Below the pieces are notes generated by a model. It was given only the letters and a program-made list of their open reading frames with translations. It had not been told where the DNA came from and searched no databases. The position numbers were made by a program, and so were the translations under genes. Positions 1-6,397 of a DNA stretch of 8,422 nt are shown piece after piece. Position 1 is the first letter of the stretch. Each line of letters opens with the position of its first letter. Origin of the DNA: CAYPZL01 sp964415045 (lineage in GTDB: Bacteria; Planctomycetota; Phycisphaerae; Sedimentisphaerales; Anaerobacaceae); the NCBI GenBank assembly GCA_964415045.1, contig CAYPZL010000220.1:1-8422 (forward strand). Reading direction: 5' to 3'.

Positions 1-2
1 TC

Positions 3-36
3 GGAAGGAAAAATCATCAAGAAGATTTTTCCTTCC
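3..36. repeat. Perfect 13-bp inverted repeat upstream of araB
   Basis: The arm GGAAGGAAAAATC at 3-15 is exactly complementary to GATTTTTCCTTCC at 24-36, with an 8-nt loop (16-23). One arm is all purine except for its last two bases. The right arm carries a run of five T, but no T-run follows the stem, so it is not a textbook intrinsic terminator. It could be a terminator or processing stem for a gene left of the window, or an operator for the AraC-type regulator encoded downstream, whose family often uses A-rich half-sites. The structure is certain; its role is inference. Confidence 0.6.
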
Positions 37-44
37 TAAAGTAA

Positions 45-77
45 GCCTAATCTCCATTTTGCAAAACTCCATTAGGC
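45..77. promoter_or_regulatory. Nested palindrome and direct repeats in the araB leader (candidate operator)
   Basis: GCCTAAT (45-51) and ATTAGGC (71-77) are a perfect 7-bp inverted repeat. Between them lies the 10-bp palindrome TTTTGCAAAA (57-66), and CTCCATT occurs twice in direct orientation (52-58 and 67-73). The centres of the outer and inner symmetry differ by only half a base. The element sits 57 nt before the araB start, where a transcription factor site for the operon would be expected. I could not place a convincing -35/-10 pair here. Operator function, perhaps for the XylR-like protein at 3995-5185, is inference. Confidence 0.4.
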
Positions 78-133
78 AAGCGGGACGGCTCGTCCGTTCC
101 TGAGCGTATCAACCGAATCGAGAGGATTGTGAG

Positions 134-1807
134 ATGAGCTATGTGATAGGTCTGGATTACGGCACGAACTCCGTGCGGTGCGTGGTGGTGGATACGGCCG
201 ACGGCCGGGAGATTGGCGCCTGCGTCTACGAATACGAGACGGGCGAGGCGGGGATCATTCTCGATCCCGCCGACCACAATCTCGCCCGGCAGAATCCCGC
301 CGACTACCTCAAGGGAGTGGAAGTCACCGTCGCCGGCGCGATGGCCGAGGCCGGCAAGGCCGACCCGAACTTCGACGCGCAGCAGATCGTCGGCATCGGC
401 GTCGATACGACCGGCTCGACCCCGCTGCCCGTCGATCGCAACGGAACGCCGCTGGCGCTGCTCGATGCGTTCAAGGACAATCCCAACGCTCACGCCTGGC
501 TGTGGAAGGACCACACCGGGCACGCCGAGGCGGCCGAGATCACCGCGCTGGCCGAGAAAGAGCATCCGGAATATTTGGCCAAGTGCGGCGGGACCTATTC
601 CTCCGAGTGGTTCTTCAGCAAGATTCTCCACTGTCTGCGGGTGGCCCCGGAGGTCTTCGACGCGGCCTACACCTGGGTCGAGCACGCCGACTGGCTCCCG
701 GGCGTCCTGACCGGGACCCAAGCGCCCGAGACACTGCGGCGCTGCCGCTGTGCCGCCGGACACAAGGCCATGTTCAGCAACCAGTGGGGCGGCTATCCGG
801 CCGCGGACTTCCTGGCGAAACTCGACCCGAAGCTCCGACAACTGCGGGAGACGCTGAGCGATCAGACGTACGCCGTGGACGAGGCCGCCGGCAACCTGAC
901 CGATGAATGGGCCGGCAAGCTCGGCTTGCCCGCCGGCATCCCCGTGGCCATGGGCGCCTTCGACGCCCATCTCGGAGCCGTCGGCTCGGGAATCAGGAAG
1001 GGAGTCCTGGTCAAGATCATCGGCACCAGCACGTGCGACATGGTCGTGGCGCCGACGGCTGCGGAGCTGCCGGACATCCCCGGCATCTGCGGCATCGTGG
1101 ACGGCTCGATCCTGCCCGGCTACTACGGCCTGGAGGCGGGGCAGTCCGCCGTGGGCGATATCTTCAACTGGTTCGTCAACTACATCCAGCCCGGAGGCCC
1201 AGAAGCCGGTTCCCACGAGGCGCTCACGGAGAAAGCCGCGAAGCTCAAACCGGGCCAGTCCGGCCTGCTCGCCCTCGACTGGAACAACGGCAACCGCACC
1301 ATCCTCGTCGATCAGCGCCTCACCGGCCTGCTTCTGGGACAGACGCTCCACACCAGACCCGAAGAAATCTACCGTGCCTTGGTGGAGGCCACCGCCTTCG
1401 GCGCCCTGACCATCATCAACCGCTTCGAAGAATACGGCGTCAAGATCAGCGAGATCGTCAACTGCGGCGGCATCGCCGAGAAGAATCCCATGCTGATGCA
1501 AATCTACGCCGACGTCACCGGACGCGAGATGAAGATCTCCCGCTCGGCCCAGACCTGCGCGCTGGGGTCGGCGGTCGCCGCCGCCGTCGTCGGCGGGGCC
1601 TATCCGGACTTCGCCTGGGCCCAGGAGGCCATGTGCGGCATCAAGGAAACGACCTTCAAACCGATTCCCGAGAACTACCAGGTCTATCAGCAGCTCTACA
1701 CGCTCTATCGCGAGCTTCATGACGGCTTCGGGTTGAAAGGCCGGGCCCTGGCGATGGGCAACATCATGAAAGAGCTGCTCGACATCAAGGAGAAGGCCAA
1801 CGCCTGA
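134..1807 (+). CDS. araB: Ribulokinase (FGGY family carbohydrate kinase)
   Basis: The 557-aa product should phosphorylate L-ribulose with ATP to L-ribulose 5-phosphate in the cytoplasm, the second step of L-arabinose catabolism. The length is close to known AraB proteins (about 560 aa). The N-terminal phosphate-binding motif GLDYGTNS is at residues 6-13 and GVDTTGSTPLPVD is at 89-101. The FGGY catalytic-base region GAFDAHLGAVG (274-284) puts the likely base at D277. The second phosphate motif GTSTC is at 297-301, LDWNNGNRTILVDQRLTG at 381-398, and the adenosine motif GGIAEKNPMLMQIYAD at 445-460. All are typical of AraB rather than xylulokinase or glycerol kinase. The start ATG has AGAGGA at 121-126, 7 nt upstream. 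It is the first gene of an operon; araD follows after 3 nt. No truncation or missing motif is seen. Confidence 0.96.
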   Translation: MSYVIGLDYGTNSVRCVVVDTADGREIGACVYEYETGEAGIILDPADHNLARQNPADYLKGVEVTVAGAMAEAGKADPNFDAQQIVGIGVDTTGSTPLPVDRNGTPLALLDAFKDNPNAHAWLWKDHTGHAEAAEITALAEKEHPEYLAKCGGTYSSEWFFSKILHCLRVAPEVFDAAYTWVEHADWLPGVLTGTQAPETLRRCRCAAGHKAMFSNQWGGYPAADFLAKLDPKLRQLRETLSDQTYAVDEAAGNLTDEWAGKLGLPAGIPVAMGAFDAHLGAVGSGIRKGVLVKIIGTSTCDMVVAPTAAELPDIPGICGIVDGSILPGYYGLEAGQSAVGDIFNWFVNYIQPGGPEAGSHEALTEKAAKLKPGQSGLLALDWNNGNRTILVDQRLTGLLLGQTLHTRPEEIYRALVEATAFGALTIINRFEEYGVKISEIVNCGGIAEKNPMLMQIYADVTGREMKISRSAQTCALGSAVAAAVVGGAYPDFAWAQEAMCGIKETTFKPIPENYQVYQQLYTLYRELHDGFGLKGRALAMGNIMKELLDIKEKANA

Positions 1808-1810
1808 ACC

Positions 1811-2500
1811 ATGCACGAAGAGCTCAAACAACGCGTCTGCCGGGCCAACCTGGACCTCCAGCGGCACGGGCTCGTCGTCTTCACCTGGGGCAACGTCAGC
1901 GGCATCGACCGCGACGCCGGGATCGTCGCCATCAAGCCCAGCGGGGTCAGCTACGACAAGCTGACGCCCGGGAGCATCGTCCTGCTCGATCTGCAGGGCA
2001 ACGTGATCGAAGGGCAGCTGCGCCCGTCGTCGGATACGCCGACGCATCTGGAGCTGTACCGCAGCTTCGCCGGGCTCGGCGGCATCACGCACACGCACTC
2101 GACCTATGCGACCATGTGGGCCCAGGCCCAGCGCGAGATTCCCTGTTTCGGCACCACCCACGCCGACCATTTCTACGGGCTCATTCCCGTGACCGACACG
2201 ATGACGCTGGAGGAGATCGAGCAGGAGTACGAAGCCAACACGGGCCGGGTCATCGTCCGGCGGTTCGCGAATCTCGACCCGATGCAGATGCCCGCCGTGC
2301 TGGTCGCCAACCACGGGCCTTTCACCTGGGGCGCCGGGCCGGCCGAATCCGTCGCCAACGCCGTCGTTCTGGAAGAGGTGGCCCGCATCGCCTGGGGCAC
2401 GCGCCAAATCAATCCCGAGCAGGAGCCCATCTCCGATGCCCTGCTGGATAAGCACTACTTGCGTAAGCACGGAAGAAACGCCTATTACGGCCAGACGTAG
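1811..2500 (+). CDS. araD: L-ribulose-5-phosphate 4-epimerase
   Basis: The 229-aa protein belongs to the class II aldolase/adducin family. It is expected to convert L-ribulose 5-phosphate to D-xylulose 5-phosphate by a zinc-dependent retro-aldol/aldol reaction. Visible features match E. coli AraD (231 aa) almost position for position. TWGNVSG is at 25-31, KPSG at 42-45, and SSDTPTH at 73-79 with acidic D75. The metal histidines are H94 and H96 in THTH, and H168 in ANHGPF. HADHFYG at 117-123 carries D119, the counterpart of the catalytic Asp. The C-terminal LLDKHYLRKHGRNAYYGQ ends with the tyrosine pair that supplies the catalytic Tyr. The gene begins 3 nt after the araB stop with only a distant purine-rich stretch upstream (AAGGAG at 1787-1792), so translational coupling to araB is likely. 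Distinguishing AraD from close paralogues such as UlaF or SgbE rests mainly on the araB neighbour. Confidence 0.95.
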   Translation: MHEELKQRVCRANLDLQRHGLVVFTWGNVSGIDRDAGIVAIKPSGVSYDKLTPGSIVLLDLQGNVIEGQLRPSSDTPTHLELYRSFAGLGGITHTHSTYATMWAQAQREIPCFGTTHADHFYGLIPVTDTMTLEEIEQEYEANTGRVIVRRFANLDPMQMPAVLVANHGPFTWGAGPAESVANAVVLEEVARIAWGTRQINPEQEPISDALLDKHYLRKHGRNAYYGQT

Positions 2501-2512
2501 AGGAGACGTACA

Positions 2513-3919
2513 ATGGCAAAGCAGACATTTGGAGTAATCGTGGGCAACCGGGGCTTCTTCCCCGATGTCCTGGCCAAGGAAGGACGCAAGGACATCCTCA
2601 GCGTGCTCAAGGCCAACGGCTACGGCGCGGTGGCCCTCCCGACCACCGAGACCAAGTACGGCGCCGTGGAGACCCTGGCCGACGCCCGCAAGTGCGCGGA
2701 GCTGTTCGCCTCGAAGGCCGACAAGATCGAGGGCATCATCGTGACGCTGCCCAACTTCGGCGACGAGCGCGGGATCGCCGAGGCGATCAAACGCAGCGGG
2801 TTGGACGTGCCCGTCTTGATCCAGGCCGAGCAGGATGCCGCCGACAGCATGGCCATCGACAGGCGGCGCGATTCCTTCTGCGGCAAGATCAGCGTGTGCA
2901 ACAACCTGCGCCAGGCGGGCATTCCCTTCACCTTGACCTGCTCACATACCGTCAAGGCGACCTCCGAGGAGTTCAAGATTGAGTTGGACGAATTCGCGGC
3001 CGTCTGTCGCATCGTCCGCGGGCTACGCCACGTGCGCTTCGGCGCCATCGGCAGCCGGCCGGCGGCGTTCAACACGGTGCGCTACAGCGAGAAGATTCTC
3101 GAATTCGCCAACATCGCCGTCGAGCCCGTCGATCTGTATGAGATTCTCGGCCGCGTCGACCGCCTCGGGGACAGGGACCGCGCCGTCACGACCAAGCTCA
3201 ACGCGATCAAGAAGTATACTAACGTCGAGTCGATTCCGGCCGAAGGCCTGCTCAAGATGGCCAAGTTCGGCGTCGTCGTCGACCGCTGGGTCAAAGAGAA
3301 CGAGCTGGCCGGGACCGCCATCCAGTGCTGGACCGCCCTGGAGGAGTTCTTCGGCATCGTCCCCTGCACCTTGATGAGCATGATGAGCGAGTCGCTCCGG
3401 CCCAGCGCCTGCGAAGTGGATATCACCGGACTGCTGGCCATGTACATCCTGCAATTGGCCGGCGGCACCCCCAGCGCCCTGCTGGACTGGAACAACAACT
3501 TCGGAGACGACCCGGACAAGTGCGTCCTCTTCCATTGCAGCAACCTGCCCAAGTCCTTCTTCAAGGCCGACAAGATGGACTACCAGGAGATCATCGCGGG
3601 CTCCGTTGGCAAGGAGAACACGTATGGGACGATCGTCGGTCGCATCAAGGCCAGCCCGGTGACGTTTTGCCGGACCTCCACCGACGACGTGGAAGGCGTG
3701 CTGCGCGTCTACGTGGGCGAGGGCCGGTTCACCAACGACAAGCTCGATACGTTCGGCGGCTACGGCGTCATGAAAATCGACAACCTCCAGGTGCTGCTCA
3801 ACTACATCTGTCAGATGGGCTTCGAGCATCACGTCGCCGTCAACATGTCCGAGACCGCCGACGCCATCGCCGAGGCCCTGAGCAACTATCTCGCCTGGGA
3901 CGTCTACCAACATTCGTGA
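2513..3919 (+). CDS. L-fucose-isomerase-family sugar isomerase, probable L-arabinose isomerase of the operon
   Basis: The 468-aa protein resembles the L-fucose/L-arabinose isomerase superfamily, in the shorter 'fucose isomerase and related' group rather than classical AraA (about 500 aa). E301 (in ACEVDITG) and D325 (in LLDWN) are 24 residues apart, the same spacing as metal ligands E337 and D361 of E. coli FucI. FHCSNLP follows at 340-346. H439/H440 near the C-terminus are candidates for the third ligand (H528 in FucI). The N-terminal half has alternating beta/alpha character (FGVIVGNRGFF at 6-16, GIIVTLPNF at 74-82). The start is fixed by AGGAG at 2501-2505, 7 nt before ATG. It lies 12 nt after araD, so it is cotranscribed with araB and araD. 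Family is seen; use of L-arabinose as substrate is inferred from context, since no other isomerase is present here. Confidence 0.85.
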   Translation: MAKQTFGVIVGNRGFFPDVLAKEGRKDILSVLKANGYGAVALPTTETKYGAVETLADARKCAELFASKADKIEGIIVTLPNFGDERGIAEAIKRSGLDVPVLIQAEQDAADSMAIDRRRDSFCGKISVCNNLRQAGIPFTLTCSHTVKATSEEFKIELDEFAAVCRIVRGLRHVRFGAIGSRPAAFNTVRYSEKILEFANIAVEPVDLYEILGRVDRLGDRDRAVTTKLNAIKKYTNVESIPAEGLLKMAKFGVVVDRWVKENELAGTAIQCWTALEEFFGIVPCTLMSMMSESLRPSACEVDITGLLAMYILQLAGGTPSALLDWNNNFGDDPDKCVLFHCSNLPKSFFKADKMDYQEIIAGSVGKENTYGTIVGRIKASPVTFCRTSTDDVEGVLRVYVGEGRFTNDKLDTFGGYGVMKIDNLQVLLNYICQMGFEHHVAVNMSETADAIAEALSNYLAWDVYQHS

Positions 3920-3934
3920 TCCGGTTTGGCTGGT

Positions 3935-3954
3935 CTGCCGTCGCTCGACGGCAG
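3935..3954 (+). repeat. GC-rich hairpin between the isomerase gene and the regulator gene
   Basis: CTGCCGTC (3935-3942) and GACGGCAG (3947-3954) form a perfect 8-bp stem with a GCTC loop, 15 nt after the isomerase stop codon. A second inverted repeat, GGCGC (3954-3958) and GCGCC (3963-3967), follows at once. No T-run follows, so a classical intrinsic terminator is unlikely. The stem could reduce read-through into the regulator gene or stabilise the upstream mRNA end. Its presence supports treating 3920-3994 as non-coding and starting the regulator at the ATG at 3995. Confidence 0.4.
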
Positions 3955-3994
3955 GCGCTTGCGCGCCGATGCGGCCGGCGCGGCGCGGGCGGCT

Positions 3995-5185
3995 ATGATC
4001 GAAAAAGGGACGAAAAAACAATCGCACCGCCCCGGTGTCACCGGGGCGCCGGCGGTCCTGCTGTTCGTGGAGACCTCGCGGGAGTTCGGCCGGGGCCTGC
4101 TCTACGGCATCGCCCGCTACTCGCGCCTGCACGGCCCCTGGCGCGTCTACCGCCGGCCCGCCGGACTGGATTCCTCCCTGCCCGAGTGGAAGGACCTCAA
4201 GATCGACGGCGCCATCGTCCGCGACGTGAAGATGGCCGAGGATCTCGCCCGGTCCGGATTTCCGGTTATTTTCGCCCAGCATAACCGTGAAAGCTACGCC
4301 CCGCATCCCGCGATCATCACCGACAGCGCCGCCATCGGCCGCGTGGCCGCCGAGCATTTTCTCGACCGGGGGTTCCAGCATTTCGCCTATTGTGGGCTGG
4401 ATGATTTCATCTGGTCGCGCCGGCGGGCCCGTTATTTTGCCGAGCGCATCGAGCGGGCCGGCTTCTCGGTCGACGTGTATCAGCAGCCCGCCGCGCGGTC
4501 CAGGCGCGCCTGGCGCCGCGAGCAGGACCTCATCGCCCGGTGGCTCCGCGCGCTGCCCACACCCGTGGCCGTGCTCTGCTGCAACGACGACCGCGCCCTG
4601 CAGGTGATCGAAGCGTGCAAGCTGGCCGATCTCTACGTCCCCGACCACGTGGCCGTGCTGGGGGTGGACAACGATGTCCTGGTCTGCGATCTGGCCGACC
4701 CGCCCATTTCGAGCATCGCCCTGAACACCGAGGCCGCCGGGCACGAGGCCGCCCAGTTGCTCGATGCGCTCATGAAGGGCGGCAAGCTGGCGGGCCAGAC
4801 GATCTGGGTCCGCCCGACGCACATCGTCACGCGCATGTCCACGGACATGCTGGCCGTGACCGATCCCGAGGTGGCCGCGGCCATACGCTTCATCCGCCGC
4901 AACCCCAACCGCCTCATACAGGTCAACGACGTCGTGCGGGCCACGAGCATCTCCCGCCGCGTCCTCGAGAAACGCTTCAAGGCCGTTCTCCGTCGCTCCG
5001 TCTATCAGGAGATTCGACGCGTCCGCGTCAACTACATCATCCAGCTTCTGCTCGGCACGGACATGAGCGTCACCGAGATTGCCGGGCGCTCGGGGTTCGA
5101 GGGCGTCGAGCATATCGCCCGCTACTTCCGCAAGGAAACCGGCATGAGTCTGCGGGCCTATCGCAAGAAGCACGCCCCGCGGTAG
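3995..5185 (+). CDS. XylR-like transcriptional regulator (LacI-type sugar-binding domain plus AraC HTH)
   Basis: The 396-aa cytoplasmic DNA-binding protein is built like E. coli XylR (392 aa). Residues about 18-285 form a LacI/GalR-type periplasmic-binding-protein fold with VLLFVETSREFGRGLLYGI near the N-terminus, CCNDDRALQVIEACKLADLYVP (split here as CNDDRALQV and IEACKLADLYVP), then AVLGVDNDVLVCDLADPP and SSIALNTEAAGHEAAQLL. The C-terminus is an AraC domain with two helix-turn-helix units, about 308-340 and 357-391; the second reads SVTEIAGRSGFEG then HIARYFRKETGMSLRAYRK. An in-frame TTG at 3926 would add 23 low-complexity residues and overlap the hairpin. The ATG at 3995 gives the family length, although no strong Shine-Dalgarno site precedes it. 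The gene follows the isomerase by 75 nt on the same strand. Control of the pentose operon, with L-arabinose or a related pentose as effector, is inference. Confidence 0.9.
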   Translation: MIEKGTKKQSHRPGVTGAPAVLLFVETSREFGRGLLYGIARYSRLHGPWRVYRRPAGLDSSLPEWKDLKIDGAIVRDVKMAEDLARSGFPVIFAQHNRESYAPHPAIITDSAAIGRVAAEHFLDRGFQHFAYCGLDDFIWSRRRARYFAERIERAGFSVDVYQQPAARSRRAWRREQDLIARWLRALPTPVAVLCCNDDRALQVIEACKLADLYVPDHVAVLGVDNDVLVCDLADPPISSIALNTEAAGHEAAQLLDALMKGGKLAGQTIWVRPTHIVTRMSTDMLAVTDPEVAAAIRFIRRNPNRLIQVNDVVRATSISRRVLEKRFKAVLRRSVYQEIRRVRVNYIIQLLLGTDMSVTEIAGRSGFEGVEHIARYFRKETGMSLRAYRKKHAPR

Positions 5186-5235
5186 CCGCCCCGTCGGCAC
5201 TTCCATTGTTACGCGGTGCGCCCAACGCAGAACCG

Positions 5236-5811
5236 TCAGCGGTAGCGTGTGGGCTTGCGCCGCGGTTTTCTCCGGGAGGTGCGCTTGGCGGCATCCGGGG
5301 GCTTCTCGGTTTTCCCCTCGGAGGCCGTGACCTGTTCGGCCTTCGCTTCGACGCTCCCGGCCGGTGTTGAGTTTGGGTCCGGGACTGCTTCCGCTGCGAC
5401 CGGCGGCTGGTTCACGTCGCCGACGATCAACTGCGTGTCGGTGCTTGTCTCCACAACGGGCGGTGCGGTGACCTGCGGCTTCTTGTCCGCCTGGTCCTGC
5501 GTGTCGGGGTGGCTGTAGTAGCGCCGGGGGCGCTGCGGCGGAAGGTAGAAGTTGGACTGCGGCCCCGGCCGGATCGGACTCGGTCGATAGCGATAGGGCG
5601 GAATCGCGTAGGGGTACGCCGGCCGGTAGGGCATCGGCGGCCGAATGACGTACGTATACAGTTGGTCTCCGTACCAGGGCGACCAGACCTTGTACATCGC
5701 GATCCGCCCCGGGCCGACGTAGTACACCTGTGCCGCGACCCGGTTCGCCGCGATGACGCCGAGAACAACCAGCGCCAACCCAAAGCGTCTCAGCAACATC
5801 CGTGCATTCAT
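5236..5811 (-). CDS. Exported Tyr/Pro-rich hypothetical protein with a basic C-terminal tail
   Basis: I do not recognise the family. The 191-aa product starts with a convincing Sec signal peptide: a charged n-region (MNARMLLRR), a hydrophobic core to about residue 22, and a likely cut near VAA|Q27-28. The mature part has three zones. Residues 29-102 are rich in Tyr and Pro (about 14 Tyr and 17 Pro, such as PYRPAYPYAIPPYRYRPSP). Residues 103-172 are a polar Pro/Ala/Thr/Glu linker. The last 16 residues contain ten Lys/Arg. This suggests an extended, disordered envelope or secreted protein that may bind an acidic surface polymer. The chosen ATG has GGGAGG 6 nt upstream (5823-5818). A GTG 21 nt earlier in frame (5832-5830) also has GGGAGG at 6 nt, so the N-terminus is not fully settled. 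It is convergent with the regulator gene, ending 50 nt from that gene's stop; no terminator is visible between them. Confidence 0.75.
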   Translation of the reverse strand: MNARMLLRRFGLALVVLGVIAANRVAAQVYYVGPGRIAMYKVWSPWYGDQLYTYVIRPPMPYRPAYPYAIPPYRYRPSPIRPGPQSNFYLPPQRPRRYYSHPDTQDQADKKPQVTAPPVVETSTDTQLIVGDVNQPPVAAEAVPDPNSTPAGSVEAKAEQVTASEGKTEKPPDAAKRTSRRKPRRKPTRYR

Positions 5812-5818
5812 AATGCAC
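5802..5818 (-). promoter_or_regulatory. Inverted repeat with the start codon in its loop
   Basis: GTGCATT (5802-5808) and AATGCAC (5812-5818) are perfect 7-bp complements separated only by the start codon of the 191-aa exported-protein gene (ATG, 5811-5809 on the minus strand). In the mRNA the stem would hold the AUG in a 3-nt loop and touch the last base of the Shine-Dalgarno site. It could also be a palindromic protein site. The repeat is seen directly; translational control is a guess. Confidence 0.4.
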
Positions 5819-5951
5819 CTCCCTTGTTCCACTCACCTCCTCCCAGGCTCTACGCCCGACGGGCCCGCTGTGTGCGCCCGCGAGACCGTTGTCCTTGCTC
5901 GGCCGCGCCCGCTCGCGCGGACTTCGGCGGCTCGGCGGAGCCGTGGGCGGT

Positions 5952-6200
5952 TCACCGGCCGACGCGAAGCACTTCGATAGCGTCCCGGCCGCGATCCCTT
6001 CTGTGTCTCTTGGCGCGCGCGGGCCGGGATGCAGAGCGAGGCGTGCCGGCGTTCTTCCGCGGGGCCGGTGCGGCTTGACTCGACGAGTTTGCCTGCGCAA
6101 CCTTGCCCTGACGCTTGCCCGATTCCTTCTTCCGCCTGGAAGGACGCCGCATAATCTCCCCCAGTGCGTCGAGCAGCACATCGACGAATATGTCCAGCAT
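5952..6200 (-). CDS. Small, strongly basic hypothetical protein (82 aa)
   Basis: I do not recognise a family. The first 17 residues (MLDIFVDVLLDALGEIM) form a hydrophobic/acidic, probably amphipathic helix without Lys or Arg. The other 65 residues hold about 22 Lys/Arg, starting RRPSRRKKESGKRQGK, with Ala/Pro/Ser spacers. The tail resembles histone-H1-like or ribosome-associated basic tails and could bind nucleic acid or acidic polymer. Two things argue that the gene is real: AAAGGAG at 6214-6208, 7 nt before ATG, with an in-frame stop just upstream, and a sigma-70-like promoter about 100 nt upstream. A longer minus-strand frame (5833-6588) overlaps it but lacks these signals. The exported Tyr/Pro-rich protein gene lies 140 nt downstream on the same strand and also ends in a basic tail. 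Confidence 0.6.
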   Translation of the reverse strand: MLDIFVDVLLDALGEIMRRPSRRKKESGKRQGKVAQANSSSQAAPAPRKNAGTPRSASRPARAKRHRRDRGRDAIEVLRVGR

Positions 6201-6207
6201 GCGCGTG

Positions 6208-6214
6208 CTCCTTT
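6208..6214 (-). promoter_or_regulatory. Shine-Dalgarno site of the 82-aa gene
   Basis: On the minus strand AAAGGAG occupies 6214-6208, 7 nt before the ATG at 6200. Spacing and sequence are near ideal. The site decides the start and is a main reason for accepting this short ORF over the overlapping longer frame. Confidence 0.6.
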
Positions 6215-6300
6215 CTCAGCCCCACCGTCCGCAAGAGCCACCGCTCCGCGCCCCGCGAAACCGCCGCGGCGCCACATCGGCCCTCCAAAGCACTGCTGTC

Positions 6301-6329
6301 ATTATAGATCGCATAGCCCGTCCAAGCAA
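6301..6329 (-). promoter_or_regulatory. Sigma-70-like promoter for the 82-aa gene
   Basis: On the minus strand a perfect TATAAT -10 box (6306-6301) lies 17 bp after TTGCTT (6329-6324), which matches the -35 consensus at its first three bases. Transcription would start near 6294, giving a leader of about 95 nt before the 82-aa gene. It sits in the 197-bp gap after the HTH gene, whose third-position GC is visibly lower than that of neighbouring genes. This supports a non-coding promoter region. Confidence 0.5.
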
Positions 6330-6397
6330 TAACCAGGGCAACGGACTGGCGATGAGCCTGGGCGCCGGGAACTGCGGCCGGGACACGCGGCCCGGCG

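Noticed and set aside
47..2470. 807-aa open frame on the minus strand opposite araB and araD
   Set aside because: It lies antisense to two clearly recognised enzymes and has no domain or motif. Long antisense frames are expected in GC-rich coding DNA.
3926..3994. TTG start for the XylR-like regulator
   Set aside because: No Shine-Dalgarno site, low-complexity extra residues, and overlap with a hairpin. The ATG at 3995 gives the length of XylR.
3023..6277. 1084-aa open frame on the minus strand
   Set aside because: It crosses the isomerase, the regulator and two small minus-strand genes in the wrong frame, with low-complexity content and no recognisable domain.
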